The position numbers and the translations under genes were made by a program. Below the pieces are notes generated by a model. That model saw only the letters and a program-made list of their open reading frames with translations. It did no database searches and was not told the DNA's origin. From contig NZ_JAOTSB010000002.1 in the NCBI RefSeq assembly GCF_030247605.1, positions 310,001-374,000 of the forward strand: a stretch of DNA of 64,000 nt. The letters run 5' to 3'. Source of the stretch: Acidaminobacter sp. (GTDB lineage: Bacteria > Bacillota > Clostridia > Peptostreptococcales > Acidaminobacteraceae). Numbering within the stretch: position 1 is the stretch's first letter; every line of letters begins with the position of its first letter. Shown in pieces: positions 42,661 to 51,454 of this stretch.

Positions 42661-42848
42661 CACCAGCCTTCCTTGATTCCATAATACACCTAATTATTTC
42701 TATGTCATCAGTGTGTCAACATTTGTCAATGACAAATTTATGTCACGTTTCGTGACAAAACATGAAAGTCATTCGAAAAAATGGGTATTAGGAAAATACA
42801 TTAACCTGTTCTTCAAGACTTATACTAAATCCAGCTTCGCCAGGGAGG

Positions 42849-44477
42849 ATGACGGACTTGTTATTTTCTGAAAAACTCGATTTGCTCATGAACTTGTCCG
42901 GCACCTCAAACAGTGGGCTGGCCAGACATATAAACCTCGACGCTTCTTACATAAGCCGCCTGAGACGCGGCGACCGAGCACCTTCAAAAAACGAGAACTA
43001 CTTGCTGGCCATCAGCCAGTATTTCGCGAAGTTTATGGCCGTTGACACCTTTAGGTCAGGACTTTGTCATGCGCTTCAGACCCCGCCGTCCCAGATTCCC
43101 ATTGACCTTGAACCTGCAAGCGCCATGATCCTCGGCTGGCTGTACGATCAGAAGGTGTTGGAGACAAAGTCCATCGGCAAGCTGCTGGAACAGGTCTCGC
43201 ACTTTACTTTTCCCACCTCAAATGCGGTCTTTGACCTGGCTTCACTTTTTGGGACACTGAATCCAAAGGAAACAAGCACCTACTTAGACTTGAGCGGCAA
43301 ACGCGAAGCGGTATTAACGCTGCTGGCGACAGCACTCATGAGCGAAGGCAATGAAACCCTCTACCTTTACAGTGACGAATCCATGGAGTGGCTTATTGGG
43401 GACAAAAAATTCACGAGTCAATGGTCTGTGCTGATGTCAAAGGTCATTCAAAAAGGGCACAAAATAGTCATTGTTCATACGGTCAACCGTGGCCTGGACG
43501 AGATGCTGACAGCCATTCGCGAATGGCTGCCCCTCTATATGACAGGCTCAATTGAGCCCTACTATTACCCGAGAACGCGGGATGATGTCTACAAGCATAC
43601 ACTTTTCATTCTTGAAAAGAAGACCGCGCTGATCAGCCGCTCAGTCAGCCGCTCAACAAATCCGCCCATCGTCCACGTGTTCAACGAGCCGCGGACAGTT
43701 GCCCATTATCAGAACGAATTTCAGGATTACCTGAACCTCTGCCGACCTCTAATGAAGATCATAACAGTCAAACACAACGGCACGGTTCTGGAAATGATCG
43801 AGGAGTTCGAGGCGGAGGCTTCCAATATCATAACCCTCAGGGAGGGGCTGCCTTCCTTAACAATGCCCATAGCCACCGCGGAATCCATAATGAACAGATC
43901 CGGTCTCGAGCCACAGCAGATCCAGTATATGGCCGGGATTCAAAGAAAACGGCATGAGAGACTTTTAAAACAGCTTGAGGTTTTTGATCATACAGATCTG
44001 CTGCTGCTCCCGGACAAAAAGGAACTTCTGGAGCTGGCTAAAGCTGCAGATGCAAACGGATTGCATAAAGATCCCGAAACAAACAAAATACCGGACGCAC
44101 TTCGCCTGAGGTTCCTGGGACTTGTGGGTTTGTCGGACGTCTTCTACACTCTCCAGGAATACCGCGAACACCTGGCTCATACAATTCACCTGATGAAAAC
44201 CTATCCAAACTATCACGTGATCTTGCTGGAGGACAGCTATTCATCAGATTGTACTGTATACATCCGCGAAAACGTGGGCGTTCTGGTGATCAAAGACAAT
44301 GCCCCTAACGTGCTCTTCGCCATCAATGAAAGCCGTCTTACTGCGGCATTTCTCGACTTTACCACCGAAATCACCGGCAAAGTCCGGCTTAACGGCACCG
44401 AACGAAAGGCTGTGCTGAGGCGGCTTGAAGGCATGTATGCAGCCCTTAAGGGCCGTCGCCCTCGGCAAACGCCATAG
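42849..44477 (+). CDS. Large helix-turn-helix protein of unknown class
   Basis: A 542-residue protein. Residues 5-60 form an XRE-like helix-turn-helix (SNSGLARHINLDASYISRLRRGDRAPS). The remaining 480 residues do not match a domain I know; they include SIGKLLEQVSHF, a segment KGHKIVIVHTVNRGLDEM and a C-terminal TVYIRENVGVLVIKD. There are no membrane segments. GGGAGG directly abuts ATG 42849 and is better spaced for an in-frame TTG at 42858, so the start is uncertain. It may be a one-component sensor. No partner gene is coupled. Confidence 0.75.
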   Translation: MTDLLFSEKLDLLMNLSGTSNSGLARHINLDASYISRLRRGDRAPSKNENYLLAISQYFAKFMAVDTFRSGLCHALQTPPSQIPIDLEPASAMILGWLYDQKVLETKSIGKLLEQVSHFTFPTSNAVFDLASLFGTLNPKETSTYLDLSGKREAVLTLLATALMSEGNETLYLYSDESMEWLIGDKKFTSQWSVLMSKVIQKGHKIVIVHTVNRGLDEMLTAIREWLPLYMTGSIEPYYYPRTRDDVYKHTLFILEKKTALISRSVSRSTNPPIVHVFNEPRTVAHYQNEFQDYLNLCRPLMKIITVKHNGTVLEMIEEFEAEASNIITLREGLPSLTMPIATAESIMNRSGLEPQQIQYMAGIQRKRHERLLKQLEVFDHTDLLLLPDKKELLELAKAADANGLHKDPETNKIPDALRLRFLGLVGLSDVFYTLQEYREHLAHTIHLMKTYPNYHVILLEDSYSSDCTVYIRENVGVLVIKDNAPNVLFAINESRLTAAFLDFTTEITGKVRLNGTERKAVLRRLEGMYAALKGRRPRQTP

Positions 44478-44513
44478 CACCAATCTGTATAATACGAATC
44501 CATACAAAAAAAC

Positions 44514-44556
44514 GGCGCAGCGACAGTCGAGTTTCCCAACTGTCGCTGCGCCTGTT
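44514..44556. terminator. Bidirectional terminator between the HTH gene and the prenyltransferase gene
   Basis: GGCGCAGCGACAGT pairs with ACTGTCGCTGCGCC around an 11-base loop, with A-rich and T-rich flanks. Confidence 0.9.
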
Positions 44557-44564
44557 TTATATGG

Positions 44565-45500
44565 TTATGACGCCAGTGCAAGCACTGCAATCATAATGCT
44601 GTTAAAAGCAATGTGCAGCAGGTTGGTAATCCGGATCCCACTGGTTTTTGGCATCGAGACCTTATTGTAAGACTTGACGGCCAGCGGCAGCGTCACGAAG
44701 ACCGCAAGTGCAGCTGCAGGCAGCCGTCCGAGCACCACCATCCCCGCTGTCATACCGTAAGCCACCGCCAGAAGCCCCAGATAGATCCCCTTTCCAGCCC
44801 GGATTCCCACCATGACTGTCAATGTCCGTATGCCCAACGCACCATCCCTCTCAACATCTCTAATTTCATTAGACATCATGAGCAGCGGAATCATCAGGCT
44901 GGCCGGCATGGCCAGCACCACCGGCTCCCAGCTGTACGCCCCGCTGACCGCGACATAAGCCCCAAGCACCATGAGCGGCCCCATCAGCACAAAAGACAGC
45001 ACGGCCCCCAGTCCCCGCTTCTTGTACACAAACGGTTCCCCGGTATAGGCATACGCCCCCGCCATACCCGCTATTCCTACATAAATGAGGCTCGGCGCGC
45101 TGAGCTTCATCAGCACAAGCCCAATCAGCCCGGTCCCGGCCAGACACAGCATGCTGAACCCATACACCGCGAGATCAAAAGCCGTCCGTTCATATTTCAA
45201 AAATTTATAAGTCCTTTCTCCTGGCCGATGGTATTTGAACGAACCCTCATAAAAATCATTCACAAGGTTTGCGCACGCCTGAACCAGCATGCCGCCGATG
45301 GTCACCAGCGCAATCCTCGCCCAAATCAGGGCCGCGCCGTCCTCAATCAGCATCCCGCCGCGCCACGCCACCAGAATGCCAAGGGTCGTCGAGCTGACCG
45401 CCAGAGTCAGCGAAAGAGGTCTGAGCGCGATCCAGAGGTCTTTCACAATTTTCTTTTTCGAAATTCTCTCTTTTGTTTCTATTGTCTCTGTATATTTCAT
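44565..45500 (-). CDS. UbiA-family prenyltransferase, MenA-like
   Basis: About 311 residues with eight to nine membrane helices. The two aspartate-rich motifs are NLVNDFYEGSF (N-D-x-x-D-like, about residue 82) and NEIRDVERD (about residue 195). These are typical of 1,4-dihydroxy-2-naphthoate polyprenyltransferase (MenA) and relatives. ATG 45500 is chosen because the family starts near here, but its Shine-Dalgarno is weak; ATG 45557 is an alternative. No other menaquinone genes are present. It is divergent from an NMT1-type ABC importer. Confidence 0.82.
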   Translation of the reverse strand: MKYTETIETKERISKKKIVKDLWIALRPLSLTLAVSSTTLGILVAWRGGMLIEDGAALIWARIALVTIGGMLVQACANLVNDFYEGSFKYHRPGERTYKFLKYERTAFDLAVYGFSMLCLAGTGLIGLVLMKLSAPSLIYVGIAGMAGAYAYTGEPFVYKKRGLGAVLSFVLMGPLMVLGAYVAVSGAYSWEPVVLAMPASLMIPLLMMSNEIRDVERDGALGIRTLTVMVGIRAGKGIYLGLLAVAYGMTAGMVVLGRLPAAALAVFVTLPLAVKSYNKVSMPKTSGIRITNLLHIAFNSIMIAVLALAS

Positions 45501-45660
45501 TGTCTTGTCGCCCGCCTTACTCGATAAGTTTTTGTCACAATCCATAGTATACCTCATGACACCAGTGTCTTGGAAATTTGGTTATATTGTTAATATTGAA
45601 ACAATCCAAAAGCCATTATACAATAGGAGTGTTAATTCGAGCAAGAAAGGTGGATCCTAC

Positions 45661-46626
45661 TTGAAAAAATCATCGTACTTATCACTCCTGCTGGCATTCC
45701 TGCTGGTCACCGCCCTTATAGTCACAGGCTGTCAGAAACCTGAAGCTGAAATACCTGCTGAGCCGGCGGTTTCGGAACCATCGGCAGAAAGCACTGAAAA
45801 TGAGCCGGCTACCTTAAAAATTGGGGTCATGCCTGCCGTAGACTCCGCGCCTATCTTTTTAGCCGCGAAAAAAGGCTATTTCGAAGAACTTGGCCTGACC
45901 GTGGACGTCCAGGTCTACACCAATGCCATGAACCGCCAGAGCGCACTCCAGAGCGGCGAGCTGGACGGGGCCATGACGGACATGATCGCCCTGGTCAACA
46001 ACGTCCAGAACGGCTTTGACATCAAAGTCACCACGAGCACAGACGGTGCGTTCCCCTTCCTGATTAAAGGCGAGCTGAGGGACGGCGGCGCTGTCAAAGT
46101 GGGTATGATGGAAGTCAGCGTGTCGAACTACCTGTCAGACAGAAGCCTGGAAGGCCGTTACGACGTTGAGAAAATCTATATCAACGAGATCCCGGCGCGC
46201 CTTGAAATGATTGGCAAGGGCGAACTGGACATGGCGGTCATCCCGGAGCCTATGGCGTCTATGGGGGAACTGAACGGCCTGACGAAGCAGCTCATTGAGA
46301 ATCCGGACGCGTTTTCGCCGGATGTCATGGTGTTTACAGGTAAAGCCATCAGCGACAAGGCTTCGGCGGTGCAGCGGTTTCACGATGCCTACAACAAGGC
46401 CATTGCTGACATTCAGAAGGATGACAGCGAAGCCCGGGCGCTCCTCGTCGAAGTGCTGAAGCTGAAGCCTGAAATCACCGACAAGATCCTCATGCCCGAG
46501 TACCACCTGGCGCGGGTGCCGGATGAGGCTTATCTCAAGACCATCATGGACTGGAACGAGCGCGTCCTGGGCAAAAAAATCGAGCTCGGGTACGAAGACC
46601 TGATTGAAGGGAAGTTTGTGCAGTGA
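45661..46626 (+). CDS. ABC transporter substrate-binding lipoprotein, NMT1/SsuA type
   Basis: A 321-residue lipoprotein with lipobox LIVTGC (Cys near residue 23). The mature part KIGVMPAVDSAPIFLAAKKGYFEELGLTVDVQ is typical of the NMT1/SsuA/ThiY group, which bind thiamine precursors, sulfonates or aromatic acids. The start is TTG 45661 with AAAGGTGG upstream; the frame open back to 45289 runs through the divergent gene and is not coding. It is first of three genes with GTGA and 14-base overlaps. The substrate is unknown. Confidence 0.88.
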   Translation: MKKSSYLSLLLAFLLVTALIVTGCQKPEAEIPAEPAVSEPSAESTENEPATLKIGVMPAVDSAPIFLAAKKGYFEELGLTVDVQVYTNAMNRQSALQSGELDGAMTDMIALVNNVQNGFDIKVTTSTDGAFPFLIKGELRDGGAVKVGMMEVSVSNYLSDRSLEGRYDVEKIYINEIPARLEMIGKGELDMAVIPEPMASMGELNGLTKQLIENPDAFSPDVMVFTGKAISDKASAVQRFHDAYNKAIADIQKDDSEARALLVEVLKLKPEITDKILMPEYHLARVPDEAYLKTIMDWNERVLGKKIELGYEDLIEGKFVQ

Positions 46627-47351
46627 TAGAGATCCGCGACCTGGAAGTGGCCTATGATCAGGACATTGCTCTGAAAGAACTTAATTTGAGCGTGCCGGCG
46701 CACTCGACCTGCGCTGTCATTGGGTCTTCCGGGTGCGGCAAGACGACGCTGCTCTACGCGCTGGCGGGGCTGGTCAGGCCCCAGTCCGGGTCTATAGTCA
46801 TTGGCGGCAAATCCGTCAGCGGGATCCGCAAGGAGACAGGGCTTGTGCTCCAGGACTATGGCCTGCTGCCATGGAAGACCGTGCGGGATAATCTGGCATT
46901 TCCGCTGAAGGCGCGGGGCTTTGGCGCTGTGGAGACGAGCGAGCGGGTGGGCGCCATGCTGGAGGAGTTAGGTCTGGAAAGCCTCGGACACCGGCTGCCG
47001 GGGGAACTCAGCGGGGGTCAGAAGCAGCGGGTAGCCATCGGCCGGACTTTGGTCCTGGAGCCGGACGTGCTGCTCATGGACGAGGCGTCCTCGGCGCTGG
47101 ACGCCATGACCAAGGAGCTGATCCAGAATCTGGTGCTGCGGCTGCACCGGGAGCGGCAGTTTACCCTGGTGCTGGTGACGCACAACATTGAGGAAGCGGT
47201 ATTCCTGGGACAGCGCATCCTGGTGATGGCCGATGGTCGCGTTCAGGAACAAATTGACAATCCATATTTTGGAGAGGCGGACTTCAGGGATCATCCGTCT
47301 TTTTTTGAGATGAGCCTGAAGATTCGGAGGCGGTTGTATGAGCAGGCTTAA
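46623..47351 (+). CDS. ABC transporter ATP-binding protein, SsuB/TauB type
   Basis: A 242-residue ATPase. Walker A is GSSGCGKTT (about residues 34-42), signature LSGGQKQR and Walker B VLLMDEASSALD. GLVLQDYGLLPWKTVRDN is typical of nitrate/sulfonate/taurine-type ATPases. The start GTG 46623 overlaps the stop of the binding-protein gene (GTGA), so translation is coupled. One GCCGATGGTC word is in its 3' part. Confidence 0.9.
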   Translation: MIEIRDLEVAYDQDIALKELNLSVPAHSTCAVIGSSGCGKTTLLYALAGLVRPQSGSIVIGGKSVSGIRKETGLVLQDYGLLPWKTVRDNLAFPLKARGFGAVETSERVGAMLEELGLESLGHRLPGELSGGQKQRVAIGRTLVLEPDVLLMDEASSALDAMTKELIQNLVLRLHRERQFTLVLVTHNIEEAVFLGQRILVMADGRVQEQIDNPYFGEADFRDHPSFFEMSLKIRRRLYEQA

Positions 47352-48216
47352 GGGCGAAATGCGGCAGCTGGGCGGAGACAGGGCGCAGAGCGGCGACAGG
47401 ACGAAGAGCGACGACAAGAGTCAACGGCGTTTGCGCTCGAGTGCCAGTCTGAGGGGGAGTTGGCTGCAGACCCTCTACGGCATGCTGGCGATCCTCCTGT
47501 TTTGGTATGTGATGCATATTTCGGTGGGCTCCGCGGCCATTCCGGCGCCTCATACAGCGATCCTGCATTTTCTCAGGATCTTTCCGGGAGAATTGAGCAA
47601 GCACCTGCTGGTCAGCCTCGGGCGGATTTCTGTGGCGCTGCTGGTCTCACTGGTGCTTGGCGGCGCTTTAGGACTTTGGATGGGGGTCAGCGAGCGGGCG
47701 GACCGTTGGCTCAGCCCCGTGGTCTATCTGCTGTACCCTCTGCCCAAAATTGCTTTTCTGCCGGTGCTGATGATTCTGTTCGGACTGGGGGAAACCTCTA
47801 AGATAATGCTGATTATCATCATTATTATTTTTCAGATTTTGGTGGCGGCCAGAGACGGCGTCCGGGAGATTTCCAAGGAACTGTACTATTCAGTGCTGTC
47901 TCTGGGGATTGGCCGAAGCGGGCTGTACCGGCATCTGATCCTGCCGGCGACGCTGCCCAAGATTATGACAGCCCTGCGCATCTGCGTGGGGGTCAGCATT
48001 TCCATTTTGTTCTTTGGAGAAAACTATGCGACAACCTACGGCATAGGCTATTTCATCATGAACAGCTGGCTTATGGCCGACTACGTGGAAATGTTCAGCG
48101 GGATTCTGGCCCTGAGTTTGATGGGATTTCTGCTGTTTAAAGGGATTGACCTCCTGGAGGCCCGTTGGTGCCGGTGGACACGGCTTACGCGAAGGCTAAC
48201 AGACGTGCATAAATAA
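47338..48216 (+). CDS. ABC transporter permease, SsuC/TauC type
   Basis: A 292-residue membrane permease with about six helices after a charged roughly 40-residue N-terminus. The EAA loop is ELYYSVLSLGIGRSGLYRHLILPATLPKI. It overlaps the ATPase gene by 14 bases. The last nine codons (TRRLTDVHK and stop) are supplied by the structured repeat element at 48187, so the native C-terminus seems to have been replaced or extended. The protein core is intact and probably functional. Confidence 0.88.
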   Translation: MSRLKGEMRQLGGDRAQSGDRTKSDDKSQRRLRSSASLRGSWLQTLYGMLAILLFWYVMHISVGSAAIPAPHTAILHFLRIFPGELSKHLLVSLGRISVALLVSLVLGGALGLWMGVSERADRWLSPVVYLLYPLPKIAFLPVLMILFGLGETSKIMLIIIIIIFQILVAARDGVREISKELYYSVLSLGIGRSGLYRHLILPATLPKIMTALRICVGVSISILFFGENYATTYGIGYFIMNSWLMADYVEMFSGILALSLMGFLLFKGIDLLEARWCRWTRLTRRLTDVHK

Positions 48217-48283
48217 AGATGTCGCTGCATTTCAGAGAGCTTGCTCTCTGAAGTGTGGCGTCATCTTTATTTGTATAGCGCGC
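48187..48283. repeat. Structured repeat element, copy 2 of 3
   Basis: ACGCGAAGGCTAACAGACGT-GCATAAA, then a stem AAATAAAGATG...CATCTTTATTT around TTCAGAGAGCTTGCTCTCTGAA, then TTTGTATAG. The 3' part found in copies 1 and 3 is absent, and sequence switches to hepT at about 48276-48284. Confidence 0.8.
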
Positions 48284-48411
48284 TGTATTAATTCATCTTC
48301 TAAGAACAGATTTTTATCTAAAGTGATACACCAGGTCTCAATTAGATCAATTTCACTAAGAATTTTCTTTAGTATTTGTTGATCTCGATTTTCAAGAAAA
48401 TTATTGTCCAT
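48232..48411 (-). pseudogene. HepT-like HEPN toxin gene, truncated by the repeat element
   Basis: Starts ATG 48411, overlapping the stop of the MNT gene by 11 bases as in typical MNT/HEPN pairs. The first 45 or so residues (ILKKILSEIDLIETW ... FLEDELIQRAI) fit the N-terminal helix pair of HepT/DUF86 proteins, which are normally 110-140 residues. The reading then enters the structured repeat and stops at 48232 after 59 codons. The catalytic R-x4-6-H region of HEPN RNases is therefore missing, and the toxin should be inactive. Confidence 0.7.
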
Positions 48412-48688
48412 ACACTCTGACCACCTTTTTAGGAATGATCAAAGCATTTTTATCCAGAGGAGCGTGCACAACATCCACTTTCATGTTCAAGCGATCTTCA
48501 ATGCTATATTTAAAGTCAATTATTGTAAAGAGTGAAACTTCCGGCGTATGAAATTCAACTAACAAGTCCAAATCGCTCTTATCTGTGGCTGATCCATCAG
48601 CATAAGAACCAAAAATTGAAACCTTTTTGACTTTGTACTCTTCGGCAACTTCTTTAATTACATTTTCAATTTGTGGCAGATTTAACAT
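48401..48688 (-). CDS. MNT-type nucleotidyltransferase (MntA-like antitoxin)
   Basis: A 95-residue minimal nucleotidyltransferase. SIFGSYADGSATDKSDLDLLVEF (residues 24-46) is the G-S-x(10)-D-x-D motif. In active MntA proteins this AMPylates and neutralises the HepT RNase. The downstream partner is truncated, so the gene is now an orphan antitoxin. ATG 48688 is preceded by GAGGTGAG. Confidence 0.88.
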   Translation of the reverse strand: MLNLPQIENVIKEVAEEYKVKKVSIFGSYADGSATDKSDLDLLVEFHTPEVSLFTIIDFKYSIEDRLNMKVDVVHAPLDKNALIIPKKVVRVYGQ

Positions 48689-48759
48689 AAACTCACCTCG
48701 TTTTCGCTTCTTATTACATTACATTCATTATACCCCTTTAAGTACATAATTGAACATTA

Positions 48760-48820
48760 TAAAAACAGGCCCATACCTACCCCAAGACAGCTTTGAGGTG
48801 CGGATGAGCCTGTTTTCGTT
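48760..48820. terminator. Probable terminator of the riboflavin operon
   Basis: AAAACAGGC and GCCTGTTTT arms enclose a partly paired CCATACCTACCCC/GAGGTGCGGATGA segment, with T-runs on both sides. It lies about 180 bases past ribH. Confidence 0.65.
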
Positions 48821-48917
48821 TTTTCGCTTAAATCTTTTTGTTAAAAATCTCGAAATCCATTGCGGCTCATGCTCTCCCGGGCTTACTGAACACTTAAGCT
48901 CTGGCCCCGGTTTCAAA

Positions 48918-48996
48918 CCTGTCCGCGTCACCAAACTAAAAGTTGTCCGCGCGGCTGGCGCCTATTGCGGCTGGCGCCTATCGCCCCCAAGCAAAA
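48918..48996. repeat. GTCCGCGTCACCAA and GGCGCCTAT(T/C)GC repeat remnants downstream of ribH
   Basis: CCTGTCCGCGTCACCAAA, AGTTGTCCGCGCGG and two copies of GCGGCTGGCGCCTAT. The latter is the complement of the AATAGGCGCCAGCCGC centre of the long palindromic repeats. This appears to be a fragment of that family lacking its outer arms. Confidence 0.6.
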
Positions 48997-48997
48997 A

Positions 48998-49462
48998 TTA
49001 CTTCAGCTGCTCAATCAAATTTACCATCTCAATGGCAGTAACAGCAGCATCGAAACCTTTATTCCCCGCTTTAGTGCCGGCGCGCTCAATGGCCTGCTCA
49101 ATGGTATCCGTAGTCAGAACCCCAAAAATCACCGGAATCCCCGTATCCAGGGACACATGGGCAACACCCTTGGTGACTTCGCTGGAAACGTAGTCAAAGT
49201 GCGGCGTGGAACCCCTGATAACCGCGCCCAGGCAAATTACGGCGTCATAGCGGCCGCTTGACGCCATTTTCTTCGCAATCAAAGGAATCTCAAAGGCCCC
49301 CGGTACCCAGGCAATCTCAACCTGATCCTCAGAAGCCCCATGTCGCTTCAGTGCGTCCAGAGCGCCGCCCAAAAGCTTGCCGCCAATAAACTCATTGAAC
49401 CGCCCAACAATGATCCCATATCGCTGTTTGTCAGATACTAATTTGCCCTCATAAACCTTCAT
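48998..49462 (-). CDS. ribH: 6,7-dimethyl-8-ribityllumazine synthase
   Basis: Condenses the ribBA and ribD products into lumazine; a 154-residue subunit of an icosahedral or pentameric enzyme. [57 protein letters not shown] and [24 protein letters not shown] are family hallmarks, including the active-site His of TPHFDY. The start overlaps the ribBA stop by ATGA. It is the last gene of the rib operon. Confidence 0.96.
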   Translation of the reverse strand: MKVYEGKLVSDKQRYGIIVGRFNEFIGGKLLGGALDALKRHGASEDQVEIAWVPGAFEIPLIAKKMASSGRYDAVICLGAVIRGSTPHFDYVSSEVTKGVAHVSLDTGIPVIFGVLTTDTIEQAIERAGTKAGNKGFDAAVTAIEMVNLIEQLK

Positions 49463-50670
49463 TTCTTTTCCTCCTCAAAGTTAAGCTCGTGGCCCATTTT
49501 TTCTTTTTTAGTCTTCAGATAAAACTCATTCCGCTCATTATGATTGAGCTGGATGTGCACACGCTCCACGATCTCCAGCCCATAGCCGGACAGCCCCGTA
49601 ATCTTCTGAGGGTTATTGGTCATCAGCCGGATCTTGTGAAGCCCAAGCTCCATCAGGATCTGCGCCCCAATGCCATAATCCCTGAGGTCATCCTCAAAGC
49701 CCAGCATGCGGTTGGCCTGCACCGTATCATACCCCTGGTCCTGCAGCGCATAGGCTTTGATCTTATTGATCAGGCCAATGCCGCGACCCTCCTGGCGCAT
49801 GTACAGAAGCACTCCACGGCCCTCCGCCTCAATGCGCTTCATGGCTTCGGCATACTGCTCGCCGCAGTCACAGCGCAGTGACCCAAAGGCATCCCCCGTC
49901 AGGCACTCCGAATGCACTCGGACCAGGACCGGTTCCTCCGTCGCCACATCCCCCTTGACCAGCGCCACGTGGTGCTCGCCATTCAAACGGTTGATGAACC
50001 CAATCATCCTGAAATCGCCATACTTCGTGGGCATGTCTGCCTCTGCCACCCGTTCCACCAAAACCTCCGACTTGCGTCGAAACCGAATCAGTTCCTCAAT
50101 GGTAATCATCTTAAGGCCATGCTTCCTGGAGTACTCAATCAGCTCCGGCACGCGTGCCATGGTCCCGTCGTCATTCATGATCTCGCAGATGACGCCCGCA
50201 GGCTGAAAGCCCGCCAGCTTCGCCAGATCCACAGCGGCTTCTGTGTGACCCGCACGTCGCAGTACCCCGCCTTCCTTGGCCACCAGTGGAAAGATGTGCC
50301 CCGGACGCATAAAGTCCGCCGGCTTTGCTTCTTCCTCCAGCAAGTGCTGGATCGTCATGGCCCGCTCCCCTGCGGAAATGCCCGTGGTGCAGCGCATGGA
50401 GTCCACCGACACCGTAAACGCTGTCTGCTTCGGATCCGTATTGCGGTCGATCATGTCGTAAATGCCCAGCGCGTTCAGACGCTCCCGGAGCATAGGCACG
50501 CAAATCAGCCCCCGTCCGTGCTTGGCCATGAAGTTGATGGCCTCCGGCGTCGCCTTTTCGGCGGCCATGAGCAGATCCCCTTCGTTTTCCCTGTCCTCAT
50601 CGTCCACGACGACGATCATTTCCCCAGCCTTTAAGGCCTCTATCGCTTCTTCAATCGTACAAAATCCCAT
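49459..50670 (-). CDS. ribBA: Bifunctional DHBP synthase / GTP cyclohydrolase II
   Basis: 403 residues. The N-terminal RibB half (about 1-205) has [19 protein letters not shown] and the acidic and His residues for making dihydroxybutanone phosphate. The C-terminal RibA half has [20 protein letters not shown] (zinc Cys residues) and [13 protein letters not shown] 50670 is favoured by GGGAGGTG; the frame to 50709 has none. It provides both precursors of riboflavin. Confidence 0.96.
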   Translation of the reverse strand: MGFCTIEEAIEALKAGEMIVVVDDEDRENEGDLLMAAEKATPEAINFMAKHGRGLICVPMLRERLNALGIYDMIDRNTDPKQTAFTVSVDSMRCTTGISAGERAMTIQHLLEEEAKPADFMRPGHIFPLVAKEGGVLRRAGHTEAAVDLAKLAGFQPAGVICEIMNDDGTMARVPELIEYSRKHGLKMITIEELIRFRRKSEVLVERVAEADMPTKYGDFRMIGFINRLNGEHHVALVKGDVATEEPVLVRVHSECLTGDAFGSLRCDCGEQYAEAMKRIEAEGRGVLLYMRQEGRGIGLINKIKAYALQDQGYDTVQANRMLGFEDDLRDYGIGAQILMELGLHKIRLMTNNPQKITGLSGYGLEIVERVHIQLNHNERNEFYLKTKKEKMGHELNFEEEKK

Positions 50671-50718
50671 TGGCAGGACACCTCCCGTTTTCAATCGTTC
50701 ATAAACCAAAGACTTTAG

Positions 50719-50758
50719 TTTTTGCCGATGGTCACGTTAACGTCACCATCGGCAAAAA
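50719..50758. repeat. Near-perfect 40-bp palindrome built from two GCCGATGGT words, between ribE and ribBA
   Basis: Left arm TTTTTGCCGATGGT, centre CACGTTAACGTC, right arm ACCATCGGCAAAAA. Only the outermost centre bases mismatch. In RNA it forms a strong hairpin ending in T-rich sequence on either strand, so it could act as an intra-operon terminator or processing site. Confidence 0.8.
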
Positions 50759-50773
50759 GCTTCTAATAAGCTT

Positions 50774-51418
50774 TTATGCGAATCCATTCTGTTTTAGAAA
50801 GTCCATGGTCAATGGGCTCTTTTTCTCCGGCGCGAACTGCAATAACCGCTCCACATATTTGCCCACCAGGTCGCATTCAAGGTTCACCTCGTCGCCGACC
50901 CGCTTCCGCAGGAGAATCGTCTCATCCTTGGTCACCGGAATGATCGACACGCTGAACGCCGCGCCCTCCAGTTGGGCCACCGTCAGGCTGGTGCCGTCCA
51001 TAGCTATGGACCCCTTCTGAATGATGTAGCGCAGCAGCGCCTCAGGCGGCTCCACCGTCATCCAGGTGGCGTTGCCCTCTTGCCGCAGCGCCCGGATCAC
51101 GCCCACGCCGTCAATGTGCCCGGACACCATGTGCCCGCCAAAGCGGCCGTTCGCGCTCATGGCCCGCTCCAGGTTCACCGGGCTGCCCTTTTTCAGCGCC
51201 CCGAGGTTCGAATACCGCAGCGTCTCCGGCATGACGTCCGCCGTAAACGTGTCCTTCGTGAACCGCACCACCGTCAGGCACACCCCGTTGGTGCTGATGC
51301 TGTCCCCATTTCTCACGTCCCCGAGCACCGTCGACGCCCGCACGGTCAGTTGCGCCGCAGGACCCGACCGTGCGATTCCTTCGACAACGCCAATCTCTTC
51401 AATGATGCCAGTAAACAT
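50774..51418 (-). CDS. ribE: Riboflavin synthase, alpha chain
   Basis: Dismutates two lumazines to riboflavin. 214 residues form two homologous lumazine-binding barrels, each with an opening like MFTGIIEEIG and MVSGHIDGVG. NGVCLTVV and DGTSLTV mark equivalent strands in the two repeats. It lies between ribD and ribBA, with GCCGATGGTC words in both flanking gaps. Confidence 0.95.
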   Translation of the reverse strand: MFTGIIEEIGVVEGIARSGPAAQLTVRASTVLGDVRNGDSISTNGVCLTVVRFTKDTFTADVMPETLRYSNLGALKKGSPVNLERAMSANGRFGGHMVSGHIDGVGVIRALRQEGNATWMTVEPPEALLRYIIQKGSIAMDGTSLTVAQLEGAAFSVSIIPVTKDETILLRKRVGDEVNLECDLVGKYVERLLQFAPEKKSPLTMDFLKQNGFA

Positions 51419-51454
51419 CTTCCACTACCCCTTTTTATTTTTGCCGATGGTCAC

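Noticed and set aside
45289..45660. N-terminal extension of the NMT1-type binding protein
   Set aside because: It reads through the divergent prenyltransferase gene; the lipoprotein signal and Shine-Dalgarno put the start at TTG 45661.
48401..48688. Working MNT/HEPN toxin-antitoxin system
   Set aside because: The HepT partner ends after 59 codons inside a repeat element and lacks the HEPN catalytic region.
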